DNA of 64,000 nt from a virus. Shown piece after piece: positions 40,390 through 48,194 of the stretch; within the stretch, counting starts at the first letter, position 1, and each line of letters opens with the position of its first letter. Under the pieces are notes generated by a model. That model was not told the origin of the DNA. It worked only from the letters and a program-made list of their open reading frames with translations, and did no database searches. Both the position numbers and the translations under genes were made by a program. Location: positions 53,212-117,211 of the IMG/VR virus record IMGVR_UViG_3300036790_000270; one strand, given 5' to 3'.

Positions 40390-40530
40390 TTACTGCATCG
40401 CCCCGCAGCCGTTAGCCAGGCAGATATGGCGCCCGTCGTGGTTAACGTCGTCCCCGCACCGGTGCAGGCTGCCCGGGTGGGCCGGCTCCTTCAGCGTCCC
40501 CCAGCTGTGCCCGCATGCTCTTACTGCCAT
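40390..40530 (-). CDS. Cys/His-rich micro-protein between hairpin arrays
   Basis: 46 residues from ATG 40530 with GGAGAAGGAGAAG upstream. VRACGHSWG, HRCGDDVNHDGRHICLANGCG gives four Cys and five His. Lies alone between two hairpin arrays, close downstream of the IS110-like gene on its strand. Function unknown. Confidence 0.6.
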   Translation of the reverse strand: MAVRACGHSWGTLKEPAHPGSLHRCGDDVNHDGRHICLANGCGAMQ

Positions 40531-40550
40531 CAGCTTCTCCTTCTCCGGGT

Positions 40551-40882
40551 GCCCGGCGTTTGCCTTTTGGGTCTCGTAGGCCGTATGGCCGGGCCCGGCG
40601 TGGCGACATTGGGTCCCGTCAAGCTTGATGGCCGGGCCCGGCGTTTGTGGACTGGGTCTCGTGAGGACTATGGCCGGGCGTGATGGATTTGGGTCTCGTG
40701 TCTCAGATGGCCCGGCGTTGTCCTGTTGGGTTCCGTGTCGACTTTGGCCGGGCGTTACTGTCGTGGGTTCCGTTGCTCGGTTGGCCCGGCGTGCATCCAA
40801 TGGGTTCCGTGAACTTGATGGCCGGGCAGCACGGCGGCGGCGTTCCAGGAATGGGTTCCGTTACTACACTGGCCGCCTGCCC
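40551..40882 (+). repeat. Array of eight conserved-loop hairpins (units 23-30)
   Basis: Loops start at 40558, 40600 (31 nt), 40643, 40680, 40717, 40754, 40791 and 40842. Arms from the third loop on alternate GCCGGGC and GCCCGGC; two fused arms read GCCGGGCCCGGC. The array ends 2 bases before the stop of the IS110-like gene. Confidence 0.9.
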
Positions 40883-40883
40883 G

Positions 40884-41771
40884 CTACCGGCCGCGGTGCC
40901 GTCCCCGGTTCTCCTCCCCCACCCGGACCGTCCCGTACACCGGCGCGTCCCCGGCTGCCGTCAGCCACAGGTCCCGCAGGATCTCCTTACCGGTGTGCCG
41001 CAGCCCGATCGCGTGCACGTGCGACTTCTGGTACGGGTCCCCGGCCAGGGCGTAACCGAGCTTCACCTTGCCGCCGGCCGCGTCATCCGGGGTTGCCAGC
41101 GGGTCAGTGTCATCAGGGACGTGCGTCTTGCACTTGACGTACAGCTTCCCGCTGTACCCGCCCACGCAGTCCCGGGTGTGCACCCGCCCGCTGTAGGCTG
41201 CCTTCACGTCGTCGTAGACCTTCCGGTACCCGGTACCCGCCTTCGCGGTGCTCTTCACCTGCGCGACCGACATCAGGTAGACCAGCTTCTTCGCGTCGGG
41301 GCGCCCGTTGGCCATCAGCGCGTCCGCGTCGCCCTTCACGTTCCGGTTCTTCGGCGCGCCCACTGAGCAGTATTGCCACAGCTCGCCCACCCCCCGCGGG
41401 TGCTCCTCGTCGTCGATCAGGTGCCGCCCCGGGCCCTCGCCCTCCCAGTGCCGCGGGGAGGCCGTCCGCGGGTCACCGGTGATGCCCAGCAGCCGGGCCA
41501 GGGTATGCTCGCCGATCCCCGCGCTCTCCTGCTGCCAGCGCTGCACGCTTTCCGGCACCGTCATCCGGTAGCAGGCCGTCAGCTCCGCCTCCAGCCGCTT
41601 CTCCGCCTCCTTGTACAGCTCCAGCACCGGGCCGAGCGCGTCCAGCGTCACCGTCCCCGACCGCTTGGTGTTCTCGAACGCGATCCGGGCGGCCTGCGCG
41701 TCCGCGAACTCCTCCGCCCACATCCGCAGCTCGGTGTACGAGCCCGGGTTGGTGCGCCTGACATTCGTCAT
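40884..41771 (-). CDS. IS110-transposase-like protein lacking the RuvC-type catalytic half
   Basis: 295 residues from ATG 41771 with AAGGAGAAAAGG upstream. Residues about 45-95 are a coiled coil (LGPVLELYKEAEKRLEAEL). AGIGEHTLARLLGITGDP then matches the helix-hairpin-helix that opens the IS110 Transposase_20 domain. LWQYCSVGA, PDAKKLVYLMSVAQV and GYRKVYDDVKAAY follow in the same order as in that domain. The N-terminal DEDD domain is absent and the usual Ser near the G-x-K segment is not evident, so transposition by this protein alone is unlikely. Large hairpin arrays abut it on both sides. Known IS110 enzymes act with structured guide RNAs; a link here is inference. Confidence 0.6.
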   Translation of the reverse strand: MTNVRRTNPGSYTELRMWAEEFADAQAARIAFENTKRSGTVTLDALGPVLELYKEAEKRLEAELTACYRMTVPESVQRWQQESAGIGEHTLARLLGITGDPRTASPRHWEGEGPGRHLIDDEEHPRGVGELWQYCSVGAPKNRNVKGDADALMANGRPDAKKLVYLMSVAQVKSTAKAGTGYRKVYDDVKAAYSGRVHTRDCVGGYSGKLYVKCKTHVPDDTDPLATPDDAAGGKVKLGYALAGDPYQKSHVHAIGLRHTGKEILRDLWLTAAGDAPVYGTVRVGEENRGRHRGR

Positions 41772-41790
41772 TTCCTTTTCTCCTTGCGAT

Positions 41791-42439
41791 GGCCGGCGTA
41801 TTGTGTACGGGTTCCGTCGTGTGCATGGCCGCCGGGGCGTTAACAGGGTGGGTTCCGTGAGGCAGTTGGCCCGGCGTTGTTCTCTTGGGTTCCGTTGCTC
41901 GATTTGGCCGGGCCTGGCGTTAGCTAGTTGGGTTCCGTGAGGCAGTTGGCCGGGCGTTAACGTGGTGGGTTCCGTGACTCGGTTGGCCGGGCGTTACTGC
42001 CCTGGGTTCCGTGTGCCTGTTGGCCCGGCGTCGTGATTTTTGGGTTCCGTACCTGAAGTGGCCGGGCGTCATGTTTTTGGGTTCCGTGGAAGCGGTGGCC
42101 CGGCGTCATGGCATTGGGCCTCGTTACGGTGGTGGCCGGGCGTGCAGTCATTGGGTTTCGTTACTCAGTTGGCCCGGCGTGCGTCCAATGGGCTCCGTTG
42201 GAGTGGTGGCCGGGCGTTCAGCCATTGGGTCTCGTTAACTCAGTTGGCCCGGCGTGACCAGTATGGGTTCCGTTACGTAGCTGGCCGGGCGATACCTGAT
42301 TGGGTTCCGCGGGAGTGGTGGCCCGGCGTGGGTCGCATGGGTTCCGTAACGGGTTTGGCCGGGCGTAACACCGATGGGTCTCGTTGCGTGGTTGGCCTGG
42401 CGCCCGGACACCGGGTTCCGTCATGCGGCCGGCCTAGGC
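41791..42439 (+). repeat. Array of seventeen conserved-loop hairpins (units 31-47)
   Basis: Seventeen loops of 30-31 nt, from 41798 to 42431, at a 37-bp period. From 42023 to 42401 the eleven arms alternate GCCCGGC and GCCGGGC without exception until the last, GCCTGGC. Loops share GGGYYYCGT and terminal TG but differ in the 9 nt before and 8 nt after. It starts 20 bases upstream of the IS110-like start codon and ends inside the stop codon region of the next - strand gene. Confidence 0.92.
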
Positions 42440-42967
42440 GCCCACCGGGGCGTCCTGCCCCAGCAGGCTGTCCGGCAGCGCGCCGAACCGGTCCGCGTAA
42501 TCATCCAGGTCGGGGCAGCCCGCCTGCGCCAGCAGCGCCGCCGCGCTCTCGTGCCGGGCGATCGTCGCGTCCGCCCCGCTGACGTACCGGCGCTTGCACT
42601 CGCGCAGGAACGCGGCCCGCAGCCGGTGGTGCTCCGGGGTCAGCCGCCCCCAGGGAACCTGCCCCTGGCCCGGCACGTAGCAGGTCTCGCCGAGCAGCCG
42701 CCGCATCGCGTCCTCCGCCGGGTTGGTGTAGGCGGCCAGCTCACCGCGGACCGCCGGCGGGGCGGAGCTGAACGCCCGCTTCTCGCTGCGCCGCACGCTG
42801 CCCCGCCCGTTAGCCGAGACCCACAAGGTGACCGCCGGCAGGAAGGCATGCGGGCCGTTGCCCGCCGCCGCGTAGTTCTCCAGCATCCACTGCGCCAGCT
42901 GCCGCGCGGTAGCGCCCGGCCCCAGCTCCGCGTGCGCGGCCAGCAGCAGTTCCGTCAGTGCGTCCAT
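42434..42967 (-). CDS. Unknown protein
   Basis: 177 residues from ATG 42967; a longer frame exists but overlaps the upstream gene. Helical N-terminus (LTELLLAAHAEL, ARQLAQWMLENYAAAG), then an Arg-rich middle and a C-terminal helical part (LRAAFLRECKRRYVSG). Stop TAG lies within the last arm of the 17-loop array. No family recognised. Confidence 0.6.
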   Translation of the reverse strand: MDALTELLLAAHAELGPGATARQLAQWMLENYAAAGNGPHAFLPAVTLWVSANGRGSVRRSEKRAFSSAPPAVRGELAAYTNPAEDAMRRLLGETCYVPGQGQVPWGRLTPEHHRLRAAFLRECKRRYVSGADATIARHESAAALLAQAGCPDLDDYADRFGALPDSLLGQDAPVGA

Positions 42968-43007
42968 GCCCGGGTGCAACACAGGCTCGCCCGATTTTGT
43001 TCCGCGC

Positions 43008-43325
43008 TTACGCTGAGCTGCCGTTACTCCCGTGCTCCACGCCGTGCATGAATGCCTTGCGCGCCGCGTCCTTCTCACCGTAGCTCCAGTTGGTACCCGA
43101 GTTGTCCTGCGCCCAGTACTCCTCGAACGCCACCGCCAGCCCGGCCTGCTGGCCGTCTGCCCGCTCTGCCTTCGTCACCTTCAGGCTGTACGGGGACAGC
43201 TGCAGCCGTACCGGCAGGCCCGTCGCGCTGCTCCGGGCAATCATCTTCGCCAGGACCGCGTCGGGGTCATCCGGCGCGCAGGTCACCGTGACATTCAGGT
43301 CCAGGCTCTTGCTCATGTCGCTCAT
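43008..43325 (-). CDS. Small alpha/beta protein from an internal start
   Basis: 105 residues from ATG 43325, directly after AAGGAGGAGAGC. Strand LDLNVTVTCAP, helix DAVLAKMIARS, strand LPVRLQLSPYSLKV, helix and a Trp-rich C-terminus. The strong ribosome site argues for independent translation in addition to the longer product. Function unknown. Confidence 0.6.
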   Translation of the reverse strand: MSDMSKSLDLNVTVTCAPDDPDAVLAKMIARSSATGLPVRLQLSPYSLKVTKAERADGQQAGLAVAFEEYWAQDNSGTNWSYGEKDAARKAFMHGVEHGSNGSSA

Positions 43326-43736
43326 GCTCTCCTCCTTGGTATTCCCGCCCTGGCTGCCGTCGCCCGGCGGGTCCCCCGGCGTTACGTACCAGGGGCGGTC
43401 GTGCTCGTGGTGGCTGCCCAGGTAGCCCGGCCACGCGTGCAGCCGCTCGTGCTCGCGCCCGACGTCAGCGGTCGACCGGAACGTGAAGTCGTGCCCGGCC
43501 GGGTAGCTCCCCGCGTGATCCGGGTGGTGGTGCAGGTGGCCCGTTACCCAGGCCCGCCAGCCGGCATCCCGGGCAGGCCGCTCTTCCGCGCCCGCGGCCT
43601 GCTGCCGGAGACGAGCCGCCTCCCGCCTGAACCTGGCCAGCACGCGCCTTGTCGTCGGGTCGCTGAAGTTCCACGGCCGCCCCTTCTCGTACGCGAGGAG
43701 CATCGCCTCGATGAAATCCTGCTCACCAGGGGTCAC
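43008..43736 (-). CDS. Unknown protein; reads in frame through an internal gene start
   Basis: 242 residues from GTG 43736 with AAGGAGGAAG upstream. N-terminal helices (EQDFIEAMLLAYEKG, TRRVLARFRREAARLRQQ), a His-rich segment (GHLHHHPDHAGSYPAGH), then a Gly-rich linker that runs without a stop into the protein starting at 43325. It may be a fusion, or its stop was lost. Confidence 0.55.
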   Translation of the reverse strand: MTPGEQDFIEAMLLAYEKGRPWNFSDPTTRRVLARFRREAARLRQQAAGAEERPARDAGWRAWVTGHLHHHPDHAGSYPAGHDFTFRSTADVGREHERLHAWPGYLGSHHEHDRPWYVTPGDPPGDGSQGGNTKEESMSDMSKSLDLNVTVTCAPDDPDAVLAKMIARSSATGLPVRLQLSPYSLKVTKAERADGQQAGLAVAFEEYWAQDNSGTNWSYGEKDAARKAFMHGVEHGSNGSSA

Positions 43737-43819
43737 GCTTCCTCCTTCATCTTCTCCGCGACCTCCTGCGGGACCGGCCAGCCGAGCTCGCGGGCCGAAC
43801 CCGGGCTCTGCGGGGTCAT
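43733..43819 (-). CDS. Micro-protein
   Basis: 28 residues from ATG 43819, ATGA overlap with the upstream gene and with GGAGGACC further upstream. Its 3' end contains the ribosome site of the next gene. No motif. Confidence 0.4.
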   Translation of the reverse strand: MTPQSPGSARELGWPVPQEVAEKMKEEA

Positions 43820-44205
43820 TCACAAGCGGGGTCCTCCGTTGCCTCCGGGTCGTCACGGAACGAGTGCCAGTCAACCTCAAGCCACGCCAGCCCGCGGACC
43901 TCATCGACCTCGGCCACAACCGCGTCAGCCGCGATGCCGTCGAACGGCTCAACGGCCAGGACCTTGCCCCCTGTGGCAACGGGGCCGTCAGCCTGCGAGA
44001 GGCGGCCGTAAGCTCGGCCCTTCCGGTCGTGCTCGTTGAAGTCGACGGGGATGCGGACGGTCACGGCTGCCCGCACCTGCTCTAGCGCCCCGGCCAGGTA
44101 CGCGGCCAGCATCTCCGCGCGGTTGAACTGCTCGGCGTTGTCACCGTGCATGTTCTCCAGCCAGGCGGCGGCTTTCTCCTCGGGCAGCAGTTCATGTGTT
44201 GTCAT
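43816..44205 (-). CDS. Unknown protein, first gene of the - strand block
   Basis: 129 residues from ATG 44205. Helical first half (PEEKAAAWLENMHG, RAEMLAAYLAGALEQV), beta-rich second half (VTVRIPVDFNEHD, AWLEVDWHSF). No clear ribosome site. It faces the divergent primase gene across a 263-base gap that probably holds promoters for both. Confidence 0.6.
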   Translation of the reverse strand: MTTHELLPEEKAAAWLENMHGDNAEQFNRAEMLAAYLAGALEQVRAAVTVRIPVDFNEHDRKGRAYGRLSQADGPVATGGKVLAVEPFDGIAADAVVAEVDEVRGLAWLEVDWHSFRDDPEATEDPACE

Positions 44206-44248
44206 GACGCGTGCAACAGGTGACTGGTAACTTCTGTTCCTGGTCACG

Positions 44249-44263
44249 GTGCGTAGTACGCAC
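44249..44263 (+). promoter_or_regulatory. 15-bp palindrome in the divergent promoter region
   Basis: GTGCGTAGTACGCAC is a perfect palindrome with a single central base, lying between divergently transcribed genes. This is typical of a dimeric repressor operator. The rest of 44206-44468 has no gene that I can support. Confidence 0.45.
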
Positions 44264-44468
44264 AGGATCACACACCGGTGTCTTGTAGCACGTCACGGAA
44301 AGTAACAGCAGGCTTTGCCCGGTCATGACCGGCCGCCGGCGCCCCCGGTCTTACGCTGGGCCTGCCCCTGCGGCCGGGACCCGGAGCCAGGGCCGCGCTT
44401 CCCGTCAGCACCGCCCGGAGGAGGCTGCTCATGCCCGTTGCTGTTACCAGTGATCCGGAAGCTGCCCA

Positions 44469-47400
44469 GTGAGCCGCGCGGCTGAGCCGTTCCGGCTGAC
44501 CACCGGGCGGTGGCACAACCGCTACGACCCGGAGACCGGCCGCACCGCCAAGGCCCCCTGCTACCTGGCCGGCTTCACCTACGACGACTTCGAGTACGGC
44601 GGCGACTACCCGGCCGCCTACCTGCCGGAGGCAGACCCCCCGGAGAGCGTGCAGACCTCCCTGATCTGCGCCCCGTCCACGTTCCTGCTGGTCATCGACG
44701 TCGACCACCCCGAGCAGCTGGGCCCCAGCGCCACCGGGCAGCTGGTCTCCTGGCACGACGCCATGTCCGTGCGCGGCAGCCACTTCCACGTCGGCGTCGA
44801 CATGCGCGGCGCCCGGCCGCAGGACTGGCCGCTGCAGGGCCGCACCCCGTGGGGGGACGTCAAGTCCAACGGGTTCGTCGCCGCCCCCGGCTCCGTGCAC
44901 TACGGCGGCGAGCCCTACGCCCGCACCTCCGCCACCGTCCAGGAACGGCTCGTCGGGTGGACCCCGGAGCTGCTGTCCGCCCTGGCCGCCGACAAGGCCG
45001 CCCTGGTAGCGGCGAAGCGCGCCGAATGGGGCATCGCGGCAGGGGCCAGGCTGGACGGCGGCGGCTACCTGTACGCCAGCGGGTACACGGGCGGCAGCTG
45101 GGAGGCTATCCCCGACGGCGGCCTCAGGCACGACGACGAGCTGAAAGACCTGCTCTGGGACATGCACGTCGAGTACGGCCGGGACGAGGCCGAGTGCCGC
45201 GCCCAGTGGGAGCGCCTCGCCGGGGCGCTGGGCAAGCCGTGGACGGAGCGGGACTTCACCCGGCACTGGCACCGCGTCCCCGCCCGCCGCCTGGACCGCC
45301 TCGAAGACGACGACGCCTACAAGCTGGACCGGGACTTCGGGCTGCGGGTACTGCCCCCGGCCGTCGAGCAGGAGTACAGCCGCCAGCAGGCCGACTGGGA
45401 GCAGCGGGCCAAGGCCGCCGCCGACGAGGGGCGCCAGCCGCCCACCCCGGTCCCCGCCGACGGCCCCTTCGAGGACCCGGGTGACCCCGGCGCCGACCTG
45501 TTCGACTGGAACCTCGGCGTCGGCGCCTACCAGCGGCCGTTCGACGCCGGGCCGCCCAGCGACTCCGACAACGCCCGCGCCGTGCTGTCGCGGATCGGCG
45601 GCGTGTGCGCCTACCTGACCGACCGCGGCATCTGGCTCAAGCGGGTCGGCGCCCGCTGGGACGACCAGGAACTGGGCGCCAACCTGCGCCCGGTGCTGGC
45701 CGCCGTCGAGGAAGTCATGCCCGCTGGCTGCGCCGACCCGGTCAAGGTGCTGGACCTGGACGCCGACGACGACGCCCCGCAGGTGGCGGCACTTAAAGCG
45801 CAGGCCAAGAACCTGGAGCGGTTCAAGTCAACCGCGTCGCGGCAGTCCGTCGCCACCGCCTGCGCGGACACCGCCATCCGGTACTCCGGCCGCGGCCTGG
45901 CGACCCGCGCCGACGCCCTTGACACCGAGCCTGAGGTGCTGTGGGCGGGCGGGGTGCCCTGGGACCTGCGCGCCTCCCGCAACGGGCCCGTACGGGCCGC
46001 CCTGAGCCGTTACCAGCCGCACCTGATGAGCGCCGCCGTGGTCCCCGACCTGTCCGGGCCGCACGACCGCTGGGACGCGCTGACCGCGGCCATCTGGCCG
46101 GACGAACGGGGCCGCGAATGGGCGCTGCAGGTGCTCGCCGTCGCCTTCACCGGCTACTCCGACGCGGTCATGCCGATCCTGATGGGCGACCCCGGCCGGG
46201 GCAAGACGCACCTGGTCAAGCGGCTGATCGACGTCCTGGGGGGCAACACCTCCTGGAGCTACGGCGGCGTGATGAACGCCGACCTGCTGCGGTCGGACGC
46301 CAAGCTGCACGGCACCTTCACCCTCGACCTGAAAGGCAAGCGGCTCGCGTTCATCGACGAGGCCCCCGGGCACGGGCTCGCCGCCCAGCGCAGGCTCAAG
46401 TCCCTCACCGGCGGCGGCGCGCTGCAGGGCAACCGGATGCGGGAGAACCCGGTCAGCTTCGCGCCCACCCACACGCTGGTGATGACCGCCAACCACGAGG
46501 ACCCGCCGCCGCTCGACGAGCCCGCACTGCAGCGCCGGGCCCGGCTGATCTTCTTCGAGGGGGACCTGGCCGCCGTCGACGCCGCCAGCCGCGACATCGA
46601 CGGCGGGGAGCCCCAGCGGGCCGCCTGGCGCAAGGAGATGCCCTGGGTGCTGGCCCGGATGATGCAGCTGGCAGCCGCCTGGCTGGATAACCGCGGCGTC
46701 GCCGACGCCGACCGCGCCCCGCTCGACTGGCAGAACAAGAAAGACACCGAGATCAGCACCCAGGACCCGGTCCTCGCCTGGCTGGACTCCGGTGAGGTCG
46801 CGCCCGACCCGGCGGGCACCAGGTCCTCGGTGCTCCGGGAGAACTTCGTGTCCTGGTGCAAGAACCAGGGACTGGCCGCGCCGACCGTGACCAAGTGGGG
46901 CCGGCGGCTTACTGAACTCGGCTTCCCGGTCACCGGGCGTGACGCCGGCGGCAGGTACCGGCCCCTCAAGCCAGTTCTGCCTGGTGCGGCGGACTTCATG
47001 CATGGTTCAGGCGGCCGGTCAACTATGCAGCAAACCGTACATCCGGAGAATCCCCAGGTCAGCGGTAGCTCTATGTATAGTTTGTATAGTTTGTATAGTA
47101 AAAACAACACTACACAGGAAGAGAGTATAAATAACCCCCTAGCACCCCCTACCAGCACACATATAAATAAGGGGGAAAGTGGGAAAACTGAGCAACCGTG
47201 CACAGCCCCCGAAAATGTATGGTCTGACCTGGGGATTCATAGTTCTGTGCACGGTTCTGAGACCATGCAAGACAGTGCACAACCCGGCACAACCCCCCTG
47301 GCGAGCAAACCCCATACGCCGTACAGGAAATCGGGCGCGGAACCGGCCGCCACTCATAAGAGCCGTCCGGCCGAAACGGGCAAAAACGACAAAATAGTCG

Positions 47401-48194
47401 AAAAACCCAAAACCCCCCCAAGTGGGAAAAACCCGAAAAACCGGCTGAGCGAGGAAGAGAAGCTGGCCCGAGCCCAGGCGCGCAAGGAGAGGCTGGCCGC
47501 CGAACGGCTCGCGGCCCGGCAGGCGAGAATCACCGAACTGGGCGGCCCGCTGGTGCCGCTGCCCGCGGTGGTGCTCCGCGACCAGCGCGTCCTGCCGGTG
47601 ACGCCGGAGGCAGCCGCCCGGTGGCTGGAAGGCTGCCTGGCCGAGCTGAGCGTCGACGTCGAGCACACCGGCTACCCGCGGACGCACAAGGACTACCGGC
47701 TGCGCCTGGTGCAGCTCGGCAACGAGGGCTCCGCCGTGGTGCTCGACCCGGCCGACCCGGCGCAGGCGGCAGTGATCCGGGATGCCCTGGCGAGCGCGAC
47801 GGTGCTGCACGCCCACTCGGCGCTGGCCGACCTGATCCCCCTGGAAGCCACCGGGCTCGGCGACGCCAGCATGTGGGACAAGATGATCGACACGGTGAAC
47901 ATCGCCAAGCTGAGCGACCCGGCCCTGTGCGACAGCGACGAGGCCGGCCTGAAGGCCCTGGCGAGGAACCTGCTGGGTCCTGACTACGCCCTGAGCTGGC
48001 GGCTGGACGAGCTGCGCAAGGAGATCTTCGCGGCCGGCGGCTGGATCGGGGACTGCGAGGTGACCACCCCGGCCGAGCGCAGCGGCTGGGCGAGCATTCC
48101 CTTGTGCGAGAGCTTCGTGCGTTACAGTGCGAGTGATGTACTCGACTGCGCCGCTGTGGCGCGCGTTCTAGGCGGAGGACCCGTTGGCGGGTAA
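44469..48194 (+). CDS. Primase-polymerase / SF3 helicase / 3'-5' exonuclease fusion
   Basis: 1,241 residues from GTG 44469. Residues 1-200: archaeo-eukaryotic primase-polymerase type, with the DVDH acidic pair (77, 79), SHFHVG and KSNGFVAAPGSVH. Residues about 520-800: D5-type SF3 helicase with GDPGRGKT (about 572-580), AFIDEAPG, and HTLVMTANHE. Residues about 840-1000: low-complexity, AT-rich linker. Residues about 1055-1235: DEDD exonuclease resembling the proofreading part of PolA, with LSVDVEHTG, HAHSALADL and a final YSASDVLD. The separate polymerase gene at 50808 lacks an exonuclease, so the activities seem redistributed. Likely the main replicative protein. Confidence 0.85.
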   Translation: MSRAAEPFRLTTGRWHNRYDPETGRTAKAPCYLAGFTYDDFEYGGDYPAAYLPEADPPESVQTSLICAPSTFLLVIDVDHPEQLGPSATGQLVSWHDAMSVRGSHFHVGVDMRGARPQDWPLQGRTPWGDVKSNGFVAAPGSVHYGGEPYARTSATVQERLVGWTPELLSALAADKAALVAAKRAEWGIAAGARLDGGGYLYASGYTGGSWEAIPDGGLRHDDELKDLLWDMHVEYGRDEAECRAQWERLAGALGKPWTERDFTRHWHRVPARRLDRLEDDDAYKLDRDFGLRVLPPAVEQEYSRQQADWEQRAKAAADEGRQPPTPVPADGPFEDPGDPGADLFDWNLGVGAYQRPFDAGPPSDSDNARAVLSRIGGVCAYLTDRGIWLKRVGARWDDQELGANLRPVLAAVEEVMPAGCADPVKVLDLDADDDAPQVAALKAQAKNLERFKSTASRQSVATACADTAIRYSGRGLATRADALDTEPEVLWAGGVPWDLRASRNGPVRAALSRYQPHLMSAAVVPDLSGPHDRWDALTAAIWPDERGREWALQVLAVAFTGYSDAVMPILMGDPGRGKTHLVKRLIDVLGGNTSWSYGGVMNADLLRSDAKLHGTFTLDLKGKRLAFIDEAPGHGLAAQRRLKSLTGGGALQGNRMRENPVSFAPTHTLVMTANHEDPPPLDEPALQRRARLIFFEGDLAAVDAASRDIDGGEPQRAAWRKEMPWVLARMMQLAAAWLDNRGVADADRAPLDWQNKKDTEISTQDPVLAWLDSGEVAPDPAGTRSSVLRENFVSWCKNQGLAAPTVTKWGRRLTELGFPVTGRDAGGRYRPLKPVLPGAADFMHGSGGRSTMQQTVHPENPQVSGSSMYSLYSLYSKNNTTQEESINNPLAPPTSTHINKGESGKTEQPCTAPENVWSDLGIHSSVHGSETMQDSAQPGTTPLASKPHTPYRKSGAEPAATHKSRPAETGKNDKIVEKPKTPPSGKNPKNRLSEEEKLARAQARKERLAAERLAARQARITELGGPLVPLPAVVLRDQRVLPVTPEAAARWLEGCLAELSVDVEHTGYPRTHKDYRLRLVQLGNEGSAVVLDPADPAQAAVIRDALASATVLHAHSALADLIPLEATGLGDASMWDKMIDTVNIAKLSDPALCDSDEAGLKALARNLLGPDYALSWRLDELRKEIFAAGGWIGDCEVTTPAERSGWASIPLCESFVRYSASDVLDCAAVARVLGGGPVGG
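47072..47256 (+). other. AT-rich repeat region inside the primase gene (origin candidate)
   Basis: TATAGTTTG is repeated in tandem at 47076, 47085 and (partly) 47094, followed by A/T-rich sequence. AACCGTGCACAG (47194-47205) and its exact reverse complement (47245-47256) follow; GTGCAC appears a third time at 47276. The composition contrasts sharply with the rest of the genome. Melting region, iterons and inverted repeats inside a replication gene are typical of phage origins. Confidence 0.45.

Noticed and set aside
41791-42439. A CRISPR array
   Set aside because: The 37-bp period is close to CRISPR, but the conserved part is split in two boxes, variable parts are only 9 and 8 nt, arms alternate, and no cas genes other than a lone Cas4-like nuclease exist.
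40136-42439. Ordinary Rho-independent terminators
   Set aside because: Loops are 30 nt, no T-run follows, and dozens in tandem would be meaningless for termination.
41791-42439. An integron-type attC array
   Set aside because: Units are too short, carry no gene cassettes, and no tyrosine integrase is in the window.
44330-44390. A further hairpin unit with GGGCCTGC between CCCCCG and GCCGGG
   Set aside because: The core box deviates and the loop is about 25 nt. It may be a relic, but I could not support it.
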